Origin: Paenibacillus harenae DSM 16969
GTDB lineage: Bacteria > Bacillota > Bacilli > Paenibacillales > Paenibacillaceae
Length of the DNA stretch: 64,000 nt
Reading direction: 5' to 3'
Assembly (NCBI RefSeq): GCF_000422465.1
Contig: NZ_KE383842.1
Coordinates: 1,137,845-1,201,844 of the forward strand
Positions 34,906 to 43,477 of the stretch are shown one piece after another; position 1 is the first letter of the stretch; every line of letters begins with the position of its first letter. The notes beneath the pieces were generated by a model. That model had not been told where the DNA came from and ran no database searches. It saw only the letters and a list, made by a program, of their open reading frames with translations. The position numbers were made by a program, and so were the translations under genes.

Positions 34906-35322
34906 ATGGATACTTATACCGCTAAACAGATCGCCGAACTTATCCAGAACGAGGATCCTGCGATGAACCTTAGAACAGTACGATATTATACTCAGATCGG
35001 GATCATTCCTCCGCTTGAGCTGGCGGGGAATAAAAGAGTTTACACGAATACGCATGTCCAATACTTACGGGCGATTATCACGTTGAGCAGAACAGGCGAA
35101 ACATTAGCAGCTATCCAAGAGAAGTTAAAAAATCTCTCTATGGAGGAAATCGAGAAAATCGGCGATCAGCTGCATCTTTTTAAATCCGATCGTGTGCTCG
35201 AAAACGAAACGCATCAAATTACCGGGGATGTTATCATTACCTTGAGCCCCCGAATTTCAGCGGAGCTAAAGCAAAAAGTCATTGACTCGGTATCGATGCT
35301 CTTAAGGGGAGAGCAGAAGTGA
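34906..35322 (+). CDS. MerR-family transcriptional regulator
   Basis: 138 residues. MerR winged helix: YTAKQIAELI, then MNLRTVRYYTQIGIIPP and NKRVYTNTHVQYLRAIITLSRTG; a short coiled coil (about 70-95) and a C-terminal 45-residue effector part with no Cys, so not a metal sensor of the classic kind. AGGAGGGG precedes the ATG at 34906. It overlaps the next gene by four bases and shares a transcript with three small genes of unknown role. Palindromes in the promoter suggest autoregulation. The low GC content separates this cassette from the MurNAc operon. Confidence 0.9.
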   Translation: MDTYTAKQIAELIQNEDPAMNLRTVRYYTQIGIIPPLELAGNKRVYTNTHVQYLRAIITLSRTGETLAAIQEKLKNLSMEEIEKIGDQLHLFKSDRVLENETHQITGDVIITLSPRISAELKQKVIDSVSMLLRGEQK

Positions 35323-35834
35323 TTCTGGAATATAGGCTCGCAAAGTCCATCATGGAGAATGAGGACGGTCTGAATCATCTCTGGATCCGGTTATCCGGCA
35401 CTGACCCATATGATCGCAAAAGGGTTCAAATGAACATTAACATGCCGGACGGATTATTACGTTTGCCAAATCTGAATGGCTGCAGTGAGGACCCCGCAGG
35501 GAAAATGGAACTCGCACAATCGGACGATATTTTGTTGGAAGTCTATACGGAGGACCAAGTCGCTTGCGGCGTGTATATGATTTCAGTTGACATTTCATAT
35601 TTGGATGTACGAAACCCACTAAGGATGATGTTAATTGCCATTCCCGTTAGGTTAGTCACTGAGGATGAAATGGATGGTGTTGTGATTGACGATGAAGTCG
35701 TAAATCGCCTTAAGCAGCTAAAAGGAAAAGCCGCATCTAATGAGACAGACGAAATAAATGTGTTCGGAATCCGTCCGATTTCTGTAAAAAACGAGTTTTC
35801 GTTTCTGGAACAGAAGTATCGAATCGATTATTGA
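35319..35834 (+). CDS. Unknown protein, second gene of the MerR cassette
   Basis: 171 residues, starting at GTG 35319 in a GTGA overlap with the MerR stop. No family recognised with confidence. The first 115 residues look beta-rich (WIRLSGTDPYDRKRVQMNIN; VYMISVDISYLDVRNPLRMM), with a later acidic helix (DDEVVNRLKQLKGKAASNE). The helix is reminiscent of the tail of some VWA-domain proteins, but no MIDAS motif exists, so I do not claim it. No signal peptide, membrane segment or Cys. It must be read with its neighbours. Confidence 0.7.
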   Translation: MILEYRLAKSIMENEDGLNHLWIRLSGTDPYDRKRVQMNINMPDGLLRLPNLNGCSEDPAGKMELAQSDDILLEVYTEDQVACGVYMISVDISYLDVRNPLRMMLIAIPVRLVTEDEMDGVVIDDEVVNRLKQLKGKAASNETDEINVFGIRPISVKNEFSFLEQKYRIDY

Positions 35835-35855
35835 TACCCAGGAGGAGTAAATCAA

Positions 35856-36047
35856 ATGGATGAACAGCATCACCGGGAGTATACTGTGGAGTTTCAAGAT
35901 CCAAGTAACAGAGTAACCTACTTTAATCATGTAGTGGCGTCGAGTGTTGCTGATGCGAAAGGCCGGATTTTAAGCCGACACCCCGACGTACTAATACGAG
36001 CCGTAACCATAAATCCGATTGATGATAGAACGTCAAGCATACAGTAA
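35856..36047 (+). CDS. Small unknown protein, third gene of the MerR cassette
   Basis: 63 residues; CCAGGAGG stands 9 bases before the ATG. Sequence pattern EYTVEFQDPSNRVTYFNHVV followed by ASSVADAKGRILSRHPDVLI suggests a beta-hairpin and a helix, like small ribbon-helix or ferredoxin-like units, but no family is recognised. It lies 21 bases behind the 171-residue gene on the same strand, so co-transcription is likely. Confidence 0.6.
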   Translation: MDEQHHREYTVEFQDPSNRVTYFNHVVASSVADAKGRILSRHPDVLIRAVTINPIDDRTSSIQ

Positions 36048-36096
36048 ACTTTTATAATGGAGCCCTGAAGGAATATAGGGCGAATTTGGAGGGCAA

Positions 36097-36339
36097 ATGG
36101 ACCATACCGATAAAAGAAACCGTTTGGACGAAGCCCCTTTTCGTTATCGGGTTAATAAGGATCATACCGTATTTATCGATTATTATGGGAAACAAGTCAA
36201 AATCCTGAATGGAAGAAATGCTGTCCAGTTTTTAAATAAAATGAAAGCAGCAGAAAATGAAAAGGCGTCGCAATTAGTAATGGCAAAGGTAACAGGGAAT
36301 TTCAAAAGGGGAAATGAACGCGTTGGCGATGAGAAGTAA
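36097..36339 (+). CDS. Small unknown protein, fourth gene of the MerR cassette
   Basis: 80 residues, preceded by TTTGGAGGG at 5-6 bases. Lys/Asn-rich and charged (FRYRVNKDHTVFIDYYGKQV, then KILNGRNAVQFLNKMKAAE): two strands and a helix, soluble, no Cys. I recognise no family. It ends the cassette before a terminator. Nothing suggests an integrase or a toxin. Confidence 0.6.
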   Translation: MDHTDKRNRLDEAPFRYRVNKDHTVFIDYYGKQVKILNGRNAVQFLNKMKAAENEKASQLVMAKVTGNFKRGNERVGDEK

Positions 36340-36435
36340 ACGGTGCGAGTCAGTATACTAATGAGAGGCCTTAGGACGTGGTTTAAGAGACAGAGACATT
36401 GATAATGTCAGAGGACATGAACATTTATCTTTTAG

Positions 36436-36462
36436 AAGCCGCGCTTTAGCGGCTTTTTTCAT
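36436..36462 (+). terminator. Rho-independent terminator of the MerR cassette
   Basis: AGCCGC / GCGGCT stem with a GCTTTA-type loop and a six-T tail. The rest of the 36340-36801 gap holds only the next promoter and no convincing gene. Confidence 0.8.
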
Positions 36463-36639
36463 TTAAACGGTACAAGCTGCCTGTATAAAACTAGGGGTTG
36501 CGTGAAAAATGAGATTAGTCAAAAAATTCGGACGTCGATACATGACTTACAGAGAAGCGAGTAAGGCAATACATGTCCTGTAATTCGTTGGAATTGGCAG
36601 GGGAAGAATCCCTGAGTAATCAGGCGTATATTAATGTTA

Positions 36640-36689
36640 TTGACATGACACCAAATGGTGACCTATACTCAAAGAGTCACTAAATGGTG
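36640..36689 (+). promoter_or_regulatory. arsR-SRPBCC promoter with duplicated operator
   Basis: TTGACA (36640-36645), 18-base spacer, TATACT (36664-36669). CACCAAATGGTG (36649-36660) lies in the spacer and CACTAAATGGTG (36678-36689) just past the start site, 29 bases apart. Two near-identical dyads so placed are a likely ArsR-type repressor site. Confidence 0.6.
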
Positions 36690-36801
36690 TCCAATTGGAG
36701 TTAGTCATTTGGATCGTTTGAAACCTGAATAAGTTTCACTTGAAACGGAGGAGGTGGCGAAATTACCAGCTGTCCCTTGGTAATAATTAGGAGATGGTAT
36801 T

Positions 36802-37131
36802 ATGAGCGAGAACAACCAGTTGCGGGATGTATTTGACGCGATTGCTGATCCGACTAGGCGTCGATTAATTCAACTGTTAGCAGAGGCAGAGGAGATACCG
36901 CTTCATGAATTAACGGCACAGTTTCAAATGGGCCGTACGGCAGTATCCAAGCATTTGACCATCCTCAAAGAGGCCGGACTGGTACTTGACCGAAAAGTCG
37001 GCAGAGAAACGCGGTTTAGGCTAAACGCCTCCCCACTCAGAGAGGTTCAAGATTGGGTGGGTTTCTACAGCAAGTTCTGGAGTATGAATATGTTGCGCTT
37101 GAACCAACTGTTAGAGGAGGAAGAAGAATGA
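36802..37131 (+). CDS. ArsR-family transcriptional regulator
   Basis: 109 residues. ArsR winged helix: VFDAIADPTRRRLIQLLAEA, then PLHELTAQFQMGRTAVSKHLTIL and GLVLDRKVGRETRFRLN. No metal-binding Cys pair (ELCVCDL) is present, so it belongs to the large non-metal group that pairs with SRPBCC proteins. Stop and start overlap (ATGA) with the next gene, a fixed two-gene arrangement in many Bacillota. Duplicate operators upstream suggest autorepression. Confidence 0.93.
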   Translation: MSENNQLRDVFDAIADPTRRRLIQLLAEAEEIPLHELTAQFQMGRTAVSKHLTILKEAGLVLDRKVGRETRFRLNASPLREVQDWVGFYSKFWSMNMLRLNQLLEEEEE

Positions 37132-37526
37132 GTTTAAAATTAGAATTGGACTTTCAGTACAAGACTTCGATCGGGAAGCTTTGGTCCGCCTTAACCGATT
37201 CAAGCAAGCTTGCCAAGTGGGTCCTGGAAAATGATTTCAAGCCCGTCGTTGGACACCGGTTTCAGTTTCGCGCCCAGCCGAACGAATATTGGGATGGAAT
37301 TATAGACGGCGAAGTGTTGATCGTAGATCCGCCAACCCGCCTGTCCTATTCTTGGGCCGTCGGAGAAGAGAAGCACACGGTCAACTGGACGCTGCAGGTT
37401 TTAGAAGACGGGAAGGTTAACCTGCATCTGGATCAAACCGGATTCTCTAATGTTCACGGACTCGAAGGCGCTAGGCATGGCTGGAGCAATTGGTGCGGCG
37501 AGCTTGAACGGCTGTTGGCACAATAA
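37128..37526 (+). CDS. SRPBCC-family (AHSA1/START-like) protein
   Basis: 132 residues, the AHSA1-like SRPBCC fold: FQYKTSIGKLWSALTDSSKL at the start, then a beta sheet forming a hydrophobic cavity (RLSYSWAVGEEKHTVNWTLQ) and the closing helix GWSNWCGELERLL. The cavity binds a hydrophobic ligand; in ArsR-SRPBCC pairs the ligand is unknown. The ATG 37128 overlaps the arsR stop, which rules out the longer in-frame start at 37053. Role inferred: ligand sequestration or sensing under the regulator. Confidence 0.88.
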   Translation: MSLKLELDFQYKTSIGKLWSALTDSSKLAKWVLENDFKPVVGHRFQFRAQPNEYWDGIIDGEVLIVDPPTRLSYSWAVGEEKHTVNWTLQVLEDGKVNLHLDQTGFSNVHGLEGARHGWSNWCGELERLLAQ

Positions 37527-37599
37527 CCGTATTCGAAAAATCTCGTTCCTCAATGCTAAACGATGGGGACGATAGTCGCTCCTTGTTTGACCCGAATCA

Positions 37600-37638
37600 A
37601 CCTAAACCGGCTGCATGTCGTTTGCAACCGGTTTAGGT
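37600..37638. repeat. Strong stem-loop without T run
   Basis: ACCTAAACCGG (37600-37610) and CCGGTTTAGGT (37628-37638), perfect 11-bp arms around a 17-base loop. It lies after the SRPBCC gene and 52 bases before the UvrA-like gene; terminator, operator or RNA structure are all possible. Confidence 0.6.
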
Positions 37639-37689
37639 CTACCAGCATGTATATAAGCCGAAATTAACACGATCGGAAGGATGGTAATC

Positions 37690-39945
37690 ATGAGCGAATC
37701 TAATCAGGAATATATCGTGATCTCGGGTGCGAGGGAGAACAATCTCAAGAACGTATCCTTGCGCATCCCCAAGCGGAAAATCACCATATTTACCGGTGTA
37801 TCCGGTTCCGGCAAATCGTCGATCGTTTTTGATACTGTCGCCGCTGAATCCCAGCGTCTACTGAATGAGAACTTCAGTATGTTCGTCCGCACCTTTCTGC
37901 CGCGCATACCGCAACCGGCTGCAGACGCGATCGAGAACCTGAGTATGGCTGTAATTGTGGATCAGAAGCGGCTGGGCGGCGGTTCCCATTCCACGATGGG
38001 CACGATTACCGATATTTCTCCCATTCTCCGTCTTCTCTTCTCCCGAGCGGGGCAGCCCTATGTTGGACCAGTTAACATGTTCTCGTTTAACGATCCGCAG
38101 GGCATGTGTCCCGAGTGCAACGGGATCGGCCGCAGGCTGGGCGTCGACATGAGCAAGGCGCTGGATATGTCAAAGTCTCTCCATGAAGGGGCTGTTATGC
38201 TGCCGGACTATTCGGTGGGCGGCTGGGAGTGGAACATGATCGTACAGTCGGGGGACTTCGATCTCGACAAGAAGCTGAGCGATTATTCGGATGAAGAACT
38301 GGAACAACTGCTGTACGCCAAGGCAAGGAAAGTACAGATGGATTTTGCCGGCAAGGCAACGAATATTACAGTGGAAGGCGTCATTGAAAAATTCACCAAC
38401 AAATACATCAAACAGGATGTGAAGATGAAGTCCGAACGCACGCAAAAAGCCGTTGCACCATTCATTTCCGAAGGTCCGTGCTCCAGCTGTCGCGGCGCGA
38501 GACTCAGTCAGGCCGCGCTTAGATGCAGGATCAACGGACTCAACATCGCGGAGATGTCCTCCATGGAGGTCGGTCAGCTCATCCGCGTCATTCGGGAGAT
38601 CGTCAATCCCGTCGCCGCGCCGGTCGTCAAGTCGCTGACGGAGCGGCTGCAGCATCTGGTGGATATCGGGCTTGACTACTTGACGCTGGACCGCGAGACG
38701 GATACATTGTCCGGCGGCGAGTCGCAGCGCGTCAAGATGGTGAAGCATCTGAGCGGCAGTCTGGTGGATGTCACTTACATCTTCGATGAGCCCAGCGTTG
38801 GTCTTCACCCCCGAGATGTACACCGGTTAAATGAATTGCTTCAGAAGCTGCGCGACAAGGGCAATACCGTAATCGTCGTCGAGCATGATCCCGATGTGAT
38901 CAAAGTGGCGGACCATATTATAGACGTCGGACCTCACGCCGGCAGCCGCGGCGGTACCATCGTATTTGAAGGCAGCTTTCAAGGCTTGCTGGAGGCAGAT
39001 ACGCTGACGGGCACCCATATGAAGCGGCCCCTTCTGCTGAAGCAAGATTGCAGACAGCCATCCGGCAAACTATCCATCAAGAATGCCACGCTGCATAACC
39101 TGCGGAACGTGAGTGTAGATATTCCAACAGGAGTGATGACAGTCGTTACAGGTGTCGCCGGCTCGGGCAAAAGTACGCTGATTAACGAAGTATTCCTCAG
39201 CCAGCATCCGGATGCGATCGTCGTCGATCAATCGGCGGTAGGCGTGTCAACACGCTCGAATCCCGCGACCTACACGGGCATTATGGATGATGTGCGCAAG
39301 GCGTTTGCTTCCGCGAACAAGGTTAACCAAGGCTTGTTCAGCTTCAACTCCAAGGGGGCTTGCGAGAACTGCCAAGGGCTGGGCGTTGTATATACAGACC
39401 TTGCGTTCCTCGACAGCGTGAAGCTGCCATGCGAAGTATGCGGAGGCAGACGGTTCAAGGAAGAGGTGCTCGTGTACAAGCTGAACGACAAGTCCATTGC
39501 AGAAGTGCTGGAGATGACGATTGAGCAGGCATTGGCATTTTTTGAGCTTAAAGAGGTTGTGCGCAAGCTCCAGGCAATGAGCGATGTAGGGCTGAACTAT
39601 ATTACGCTCGGCCAGCCGCTCAGCACGCTCTCGGGCGGGGAATGCCAGCGTATCAAGCTGGCAAGCGAATTGCATAAGAAAGGCAGCATCTACGTGATGG
39701 ACGAGCCGACGACCGGCCTGCATATGTCGGATATCGGCCAACTTTTGGGAATCATGAACCGCCTCGTGGATGCCGGCAATACGGTGATCGTCATCGAGCA
39801 CAATCTCGATGTGATCAGTCAAGCGGATTGGATCATCGATATGGGACCGGACGGAGGCAGCAAGGGCGGCCAGGTCGTGTTCGAGGGCTTGCCTTCGCAA
39901 ATCATCCATGCAGAGCAGTCGATCACGGGAAGATACTTGATATAA
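37690..39945 (+). CDS. UvrA-like ABC ATPase (short, class II type)
   Basis: About 751 residues against roughly 940 for UvrA. Two ABC units: Walker A GVSGSGKSSIVFDTV and GVAGSGKSTLINEV; signatures LSGGESQRVKMVKHL and LSGGECQRIKLASEL; D-loops and HDP/HNL switch. Zinc-binding CSSCRG and CENCQG...CEVCGG motifs are present, but the UvrB-binding insertion and part of the first zinc region are missing, as in UvrA2/DrrC-like proteins that give self-resistance to DNA-acting drugs. ATG 37690 is 9 bases after GGAAGG; ATG 37681 touches it. It sits alone on the plus strand after a stem-loop. Nothing next to it identifies a drug. Confidence 0.9.
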   Translation: MSESNQEYIVISGARENNLKNVSLRIPKRKITIFTGVSGSGKSSIVFDTVAAESQRLLNENFSMFVRTFLPRIPQPAADAIENLSMAVIVDQKRLGGGSHSTMGTITDISPILRLLFSRAGQPYVGPVNMFSFNDPQGMCPECNGIGRRLGVDMSKALDMSKSLHEGAVMLPDYSVGGWEWNMIVQSGDFDLDKKLSDYSDEELEQLLYAKARKVQMDFAGKATNITVEGVIEKFTNKYIKQDVKMKSERTQKAVAPFISEGPCSSCRGARLSQAALRCRINGLNIAEMSSMEVGQLIRVIREIVNPVAAPVVKSLTERLQHLVDIGLDYLTLDRETDTLSGGESQRVKMVKHLSGSLVDVTYIFDEPSVGLHPRDVHRLNELLQKLRDKGNTVIVVEHDPDVIKVADHIIDVGPHAGSRGGTIVFEGSFQGLLEADTLTGTHMKRPLLLKQDCRQPSGKLSIKNATLHNLRNVSVDIPTGVMTVVTGVAGSGKSTLINEVFLSQHPDAIVVDQSAVGVSTRSNPATYTGIMDDVRKAFASANKVNQGLFSFNSKGACENCQGLGVVYTDLAFLDSVKLPCEVCGGRRFKEEVLVYKLNDKSIAEVLEMTIEQALAFFELKEVVRKLQAMSDVGLNYITLGQPLSTLSGGECQRIKLASELHKKGSIYVMDEPTTGLHMSDIGQLLGIMNRLVDAGNTVIVIEHNLDVISQADWIIDMGPDGGSKGGQVVFEGLPSQIIHAEQSITGRYLI

Positions 39946-39960
39946 AGAGGGGATGGGGAA

Positions 39961-40668
39961 ATGAGTTTTTTAAAAGATCTATTCTCAATTTTCAAAAAGA
40001 GAGAATTATTATTTTTAGAAAGCTACAAAGAATCAGATGATGTATATACTTTTCTATTTGAGAAAGAGAAGGATTTAACCTGGAATGCAGGGCAATATGG
40101 ATTGTTCAGCATTACTCATAAGTCCATAAAAAATGCTACAAAACCTTTCAGTTTGGCATCTGCTTCCACAGAGAATGTTGTTAAAATAACAACGCGTATT
40201 AGCGATGACCCAAGCGATTTTAAGAAAGCGATGTTAGAATTAAAACAGGGAATGAAAATTAAAATGAGCGGGCCTGTAGGGGCCTTTTATCTGCAAGAAA
40301 ACAGTCCTTCGCTCCTGATCGCAGGCGGAATTGGAATTACACCATTCCGGTCGATTGTAAAGCAAATAGAGGCAGAAAAGAATGGGGACGAGAAACAAAT
40401 ACATCTACTCTATATGGACACCAGAAAGTCATATCTATATAAAGATGAACTTGATGGAATTGCCAACCATACTTCAATAAGTGTAACTTACCTTGATTCA
40501 AGAAACGACTTGGAGCAGAAGATCGATAAGTTTACCGCCTTATATAAGGACAATGGTAAATACTTTATTGCAGGACCGAAGTCAATGGTAGAATCTGTTT
40601 CCACTTATTTACAAAGTAATCATATTTCAAAACGGAATATCAAAAAGGATGCCTTTTTTGGGTATTAG
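39961..40668 (+). CDS. FAD/NAD(P)-binding oxidoreductase (ferredoxin reductase fold)
   Basis: 235 residues of the FNR superfamily: FAD motif KPFSLASAS (R-x-Y-S variant), a GMKIKMSGPVGAFYL loop and NAD(P) motif AGGIGITPFRSI, ending KRNIKKDAFFGY. The residues before 20 are basic (FKKREL). Markedly AT-rich compared with its neighbours. It starts 15 bases after the UvrA-like gene; whether the two are co-transcribed is unclear. The electron partner is unknown; such short FNR units usually move electrons from NAD(P)H to a ferredoxin or a haem protein. Confidence 0.87.
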   Translation: MSFLKDLFSIFKKRELLFLESYKESDDVYTFLFEKEKDLTWNAGQYGLFSITHKSIKNATKPFSLASASTENVVKITTRISDDPSDFKKAMLELKQGMKIKMSGPVGAFYLQENSPSLLIAGGIGITPFRSIVKQIEAEKNGDEKQIHLLYMDTRKSYLYKDELDGIANHTSISVTYLDSRNDLEQKIDKFTALYKDNGKYFIAGPKSMVESVSTYLQSNHISKRNIKKDAFFGY

Positions 40669-40833
40669 TAAAGAATTATTAGTAAAGAATGAATCAATAT
40701 GGAGAGTTTATGCAAGCTCTTAGAGCAGGTAGGAATGAAGTTCGAAAGGGAAATTCAGAGGTTCGGTGCGGAACAATCGTTTTTTTCTGTTGAGAAACGG
40801 AGTTAAATGAACTATTGGAGAACAGTCGAATGG

Positions 40834-40864
40834 AGCAGATTGCAGTAGCAGTCTGCTTTTTTTC
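40834..40864 (+). terminator. Rho-independent terminator in a non-coding gap
   Basis: AGCAGA / TCTGCT stem with seven Ts. The 328-base gap (40669-40996) otherwise shows no gene or repeat that I can support. Confidence 0.65.
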
Positions 40865-40996
40865 GTTGAAAGGGAGTTTAATCGATGAAAAATATGGCGT
40901 TGTCGTTGAATAAATAGGTTATTCAAGATAGCAATCTAAAAGAAATCAAAGCATTATTTATAAGTTATGATAGAAAAAAAAAGGAGCTGATCAAGG

Positions 40997-41419
40997 ATGA
41001 CAGTAAAACTTACCCCTTATTTAAATATGGAGGGGAACGCGAGGGAAGCCATTCAGTTTTATGAACAAGCAATAGGTGCCGAAGTCCTCACCATCATTAC
41101 TTATGGAGATATGCCGGAAATGTCCAATACTTTCACTGATGATTTAAAGAATCTCGTGGCACACGCCAAGTTACGAGTTGGTGAAACGGAACTCATGTTT
41201 TCGGATGCTCCAAGCGGTTCATCTATTCCAAAGGGTAAGCAGGTAACAATTTGCATTTCAACAAACCATGTGGAAAATTCAAAACGTTTTTTTGAAGCCT
41301 TGCGGCAAGACGGTCAAGTTAATATGCCGTTTGAAGAAACCCCTTTTAGCCCCGGTTTTGGTGATGTAACTGACAAATTCGGCGTGACCTTTCAAATTTA
41401 TACTGAAAGTCAAAGTTAA
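40997..41419 (+). CDS. VOC-family protein, PhnB/3-demethylubiquinone-like group
   Basis: 140 residues; AAAAAAGGAGCTGAT precedes the ATG. PhnB-like VOC fold: LTPYLNMEGNAREAIQFYEQ, then AKLRVGETELMFSDAP and VTDKFGVTFQIY. It lacks clear catalytic residues, and members of this group are mostly unassigned, with a few methyltransferase-like or resistance functions. It stands between two terminators as a single gene. Confidence 0.9.
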   Translation: MTVKLTPYLNMEGNAREAIQFYEQAIGAEVLTIITYGDMPEMSNTFTDDLKNLVAHAKLRVGETELMFSDAPSGSSIPKGKQVTICISTNHVENSKRFFEALRQDGQVNMPFEETPFSPGFGDVTDKFGVTFQIYTESQS

Positions 41420-41516
41420 ATATAAACGGAGACTTGCGCGTTAAAGCTTGTACGACATGCGAAGGGATACAACGCGATTTGACGCGCTTTGATGAACAAC
41501 GATCTGGCACTAAGTT

Positions 41517-41549
41517 ATAAACCCAGCCTGTAACCAGGGCTGGGTTTAT
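41517..41549. terminator. Rho-independent terminator (bidirectional)
   Basis: ATAAACCCAGCC / GGCTGGGTTTAT stem with a 9-base loop, between the VOC gene and the convergent permease gene. Confidence 0.75.
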
Positions 41550-41693
41550 GCTTGGATCGAACCCTCCGATACCGCAAATGCGAAGGGGCATTTAAACGAG
41601 GCTAGAGAGAAATTGGTGAAATTAATAAATCAACCGTTCATGCGCTAAAAGGAACCGATAGTTCAACACAGGGCCACAGGCGGGACTGTACGT

Positions 41694-43028
41694 TTATACG
41701 ACGTTCTCAAGATCGGTTACAGCCAGCTTCTGATCGATTTTCTTGAATCGTTTGAATGCGTAGTAGACGAGGCCGAGAGCCAGCCAGCCGGAGCCGAGCA
41801 GCAGCGAGGCGGAATCTAGCAATGTGATGAGATAGAAGACGAAGGCCGCGCCAATCAGCGGGAAGAGCAGGCGAAGAATGAGATCGCTCGCCCGCTTTCG
41901 CTTGTTTCTGACGATGTAGTGGAAAATGACGGACAAGTTTACGAACAGGAAGGCGGTTAAAGCGCCAAAGCTGACGAACTTGATCGCAATCTCGAGACTG
42001 ATGAATAACGATCCAAGCGTAATGATGCTGACGAGCACGATGTTGAATACCGGGGTACGGTATTTCGCGTGGACGGAACCGAAGCTGCCTTTCGGAAGTA
42101 ATGACGTCCTTCCCATAACGAAGAGCAGTCGCGATACGGTCGTCATTGAGGACATGCCTTGGGACAGAACGGAGAAAATAATGACGAAGGTGAAAATGGC
42201 CGCGAGCGTGCTGCCGCCAATCGTCTGCATAAGCTCGTAGCCGGCCGCATCAACGTTGCTGAACGAAAATGTCGGGTATATTTGTTGAATCAAATAGGCT
42301 GTAGCGAAATACATAATGCCGGCGAGAAGGACGATAATCATAATGGCGCGCGGGATCGTCTTCTTCGGGTCCTTCGTTTCTTCGGCCATTGTCGTGATGG
42401 AATCGAATCCGAGGAAGGAGAAGCATACGAGCGAAGCGCCTGCCAGCAGCGTGGACAACGATATGCCGCCGTTTGCCGGAAGCGGGTTGAAGCCCGCCGT
42501 GAAGCCGTTCTTCATCGCTTGATAGACGAGCAGAGCGCAGAAGCCGGCAATGAACAGCACCTGAAGCACAACGAATATTTTATTGACATTCGCCGAGGTT
42601 TTAATGCCGATGATATTAATGACCATGACGACAACGGTCAGCAGAATGATCCAGACGAAGGACGGCACCGAAGGGAATTGGGCATTCAGATTAATGCCGA
42701 ACATGAGTGCCGCAATGATGCAGGAGAATAAATAATCGAGCAATATCGCCCAGCCGACGACGAATCCCAAGAAAGGATTCATCGATTTCGCCACGTACGT
42801 GTACGCCGATCCCGATACGGGGAATGCCTTCGCCATCTGGCCGTAGCTGGCGGCGGTGAATATAATGGCAATAAACGCAAGCACGTAGGCACCAAGCAGC
42901 AAGCCTCCCGAGCCTTCATGCAATACACCGAAGCTGGTGAAAAAAATCATCGGCGACATCCAGGCCAGCCCCATCGTGACGACGTGGGATAAAGATAAGT
43001 TCCGTTTTAACTCCGTAGATTGTTGCAT
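41694..43028 (-). CDS. APC-family permease divergent from the guanidine operon
   Basis: 444 residues with about 12 membrane segments. APC-superfamily motif in helix 1 (HVVTMGLAWMSPMIFFTSFG), SYGQMAKAFPVSGSAYTYV, and GFDSITTMAEETKDPKKTIP, typical of amino-acid or amine permeases. AGGAGGA precedes the ATG. It is divergent from the riboswitch-controlled operon across 205 bases, and such permeases occur with the urea/guanidine carboxylase clusters of related bacteria. Whether it takes up guanidine, a guanidino compound or an amino acid cannot be read from sequence; it is not itself behind the riboswitch. Confidence 0.9.
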   Translation of the reverse strand: MQQSTELKRNLSLSHVVTMGLAWMSPMIFFTSFGVLHEGSGGLLLGAYVLAFIAIIFTAASYGQMAKAFPVSGSAYTYVAKSMNPFLGFVVGWAILLDYLFSCIIAALMFGINLNAQFPSVPSFVWIILLTVVVMVINIIGIKTSANVNKIFVVLQVLFIAGFCALLVYQAMKNGFTAGFNPLPANGGISLSTLLAGASLVCFSFLGFDSITTMAEETKDPKKTIPRAIMIIVLLAGIMYFATAYLIQQIYPTFSFSNVDAAGYELMQTIGGSTLAAIFTFVIIFSVLSQGMSSMTTVSRLLFVMGRTSLLPKGSFGSVHAKYRTPVFNIVLVSIITLGSLFISLEIAIKFVSFGALTAFLFVNLSVIFHYIVRNKRKRASDLILRLLFPLIGAAFVFYLITLLDSASLLLGSGWLALGLVYYAFKRFKKIDQKLAVTDLENVV

Positions 43029-43238
43029 CGGTATCCTCCTCCTTTTTACTCCAAGCCGTTCCGTTACTATCCCTTGTGTTATGTTTCCTCACATTGTTGC
43101 AGGTAATTTTCAAAAAAACAAGAGGGTAAATTCCGAACAATTCGAAACAGATATCCTGTAAATTACGGTAAATTCCATGCGCATCAACGGTTTGATCGCA
43201 TTTTTGAGGCGGGATAAAATTTTTTTTGCAAAATTGTA

Positions 43239-43267
43239 TTGCCACACAAAGGAACAAATGTTAGAAT
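43239..43267 (+). promoter_or_regulatory. Promoter of the guanidine operon
   Basis: TTGCCA (43239-43244), 17-base spacer, TAGAAT (43262-43267), predicted start near 43274, 30 bases before the riboswitch. Confidence 0.7.
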
Positions 43268-43302
43268 ACGTGACATAAGATTGTGAATGGTATATGAAAA
43301 GT

Positions 43303-43446
43303 TTTCTAGGGTTCCGAATCGCTTACCGCGATTGACTGGTCCGAGAGAGAACGCATCGATCTAAGCATCGATGTACACGGCGGGAAAAAAGCCCGGGAGA
43401 ATGAATCAAAAGAGCTTCTTTTGATATTCTCCCGGGCTTTTTTCCC
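43303..43446 (+). ncRNA. Guanidine-I (ykkC) riboswitch with terminator
   Basis: The three conserved ykkC blocks are present in order: CTAGGGTTCCG (about 43306-43316), ACTGGTCCGAGAGA (about 43335-43348) and ACACGGCGGGAAAAAAGCCC (about 43375-43394). AGCCCGGGAGAAT then pairs with ATTCTCCCGGGCT (43389-43438) to form a terminator ending in a T run. The 3' block of the aptamer is thus shared with the terminator, so guanidine binding should prevent termination and turn on the operon 30 bases later. Identification is by match to the known consensus. Confidence 0.96.
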
Positions 43447-43477
43447 TTTTTTTATTCAAACCTAAGGAGGAACTTAT

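Noticed and set aside
36464..36640. Short frames around TATAAAACTAGGGG and following bases
   Set aside because: Below 30 codons, no ribosome site, no family; treated as non-coding upstream of arsR.
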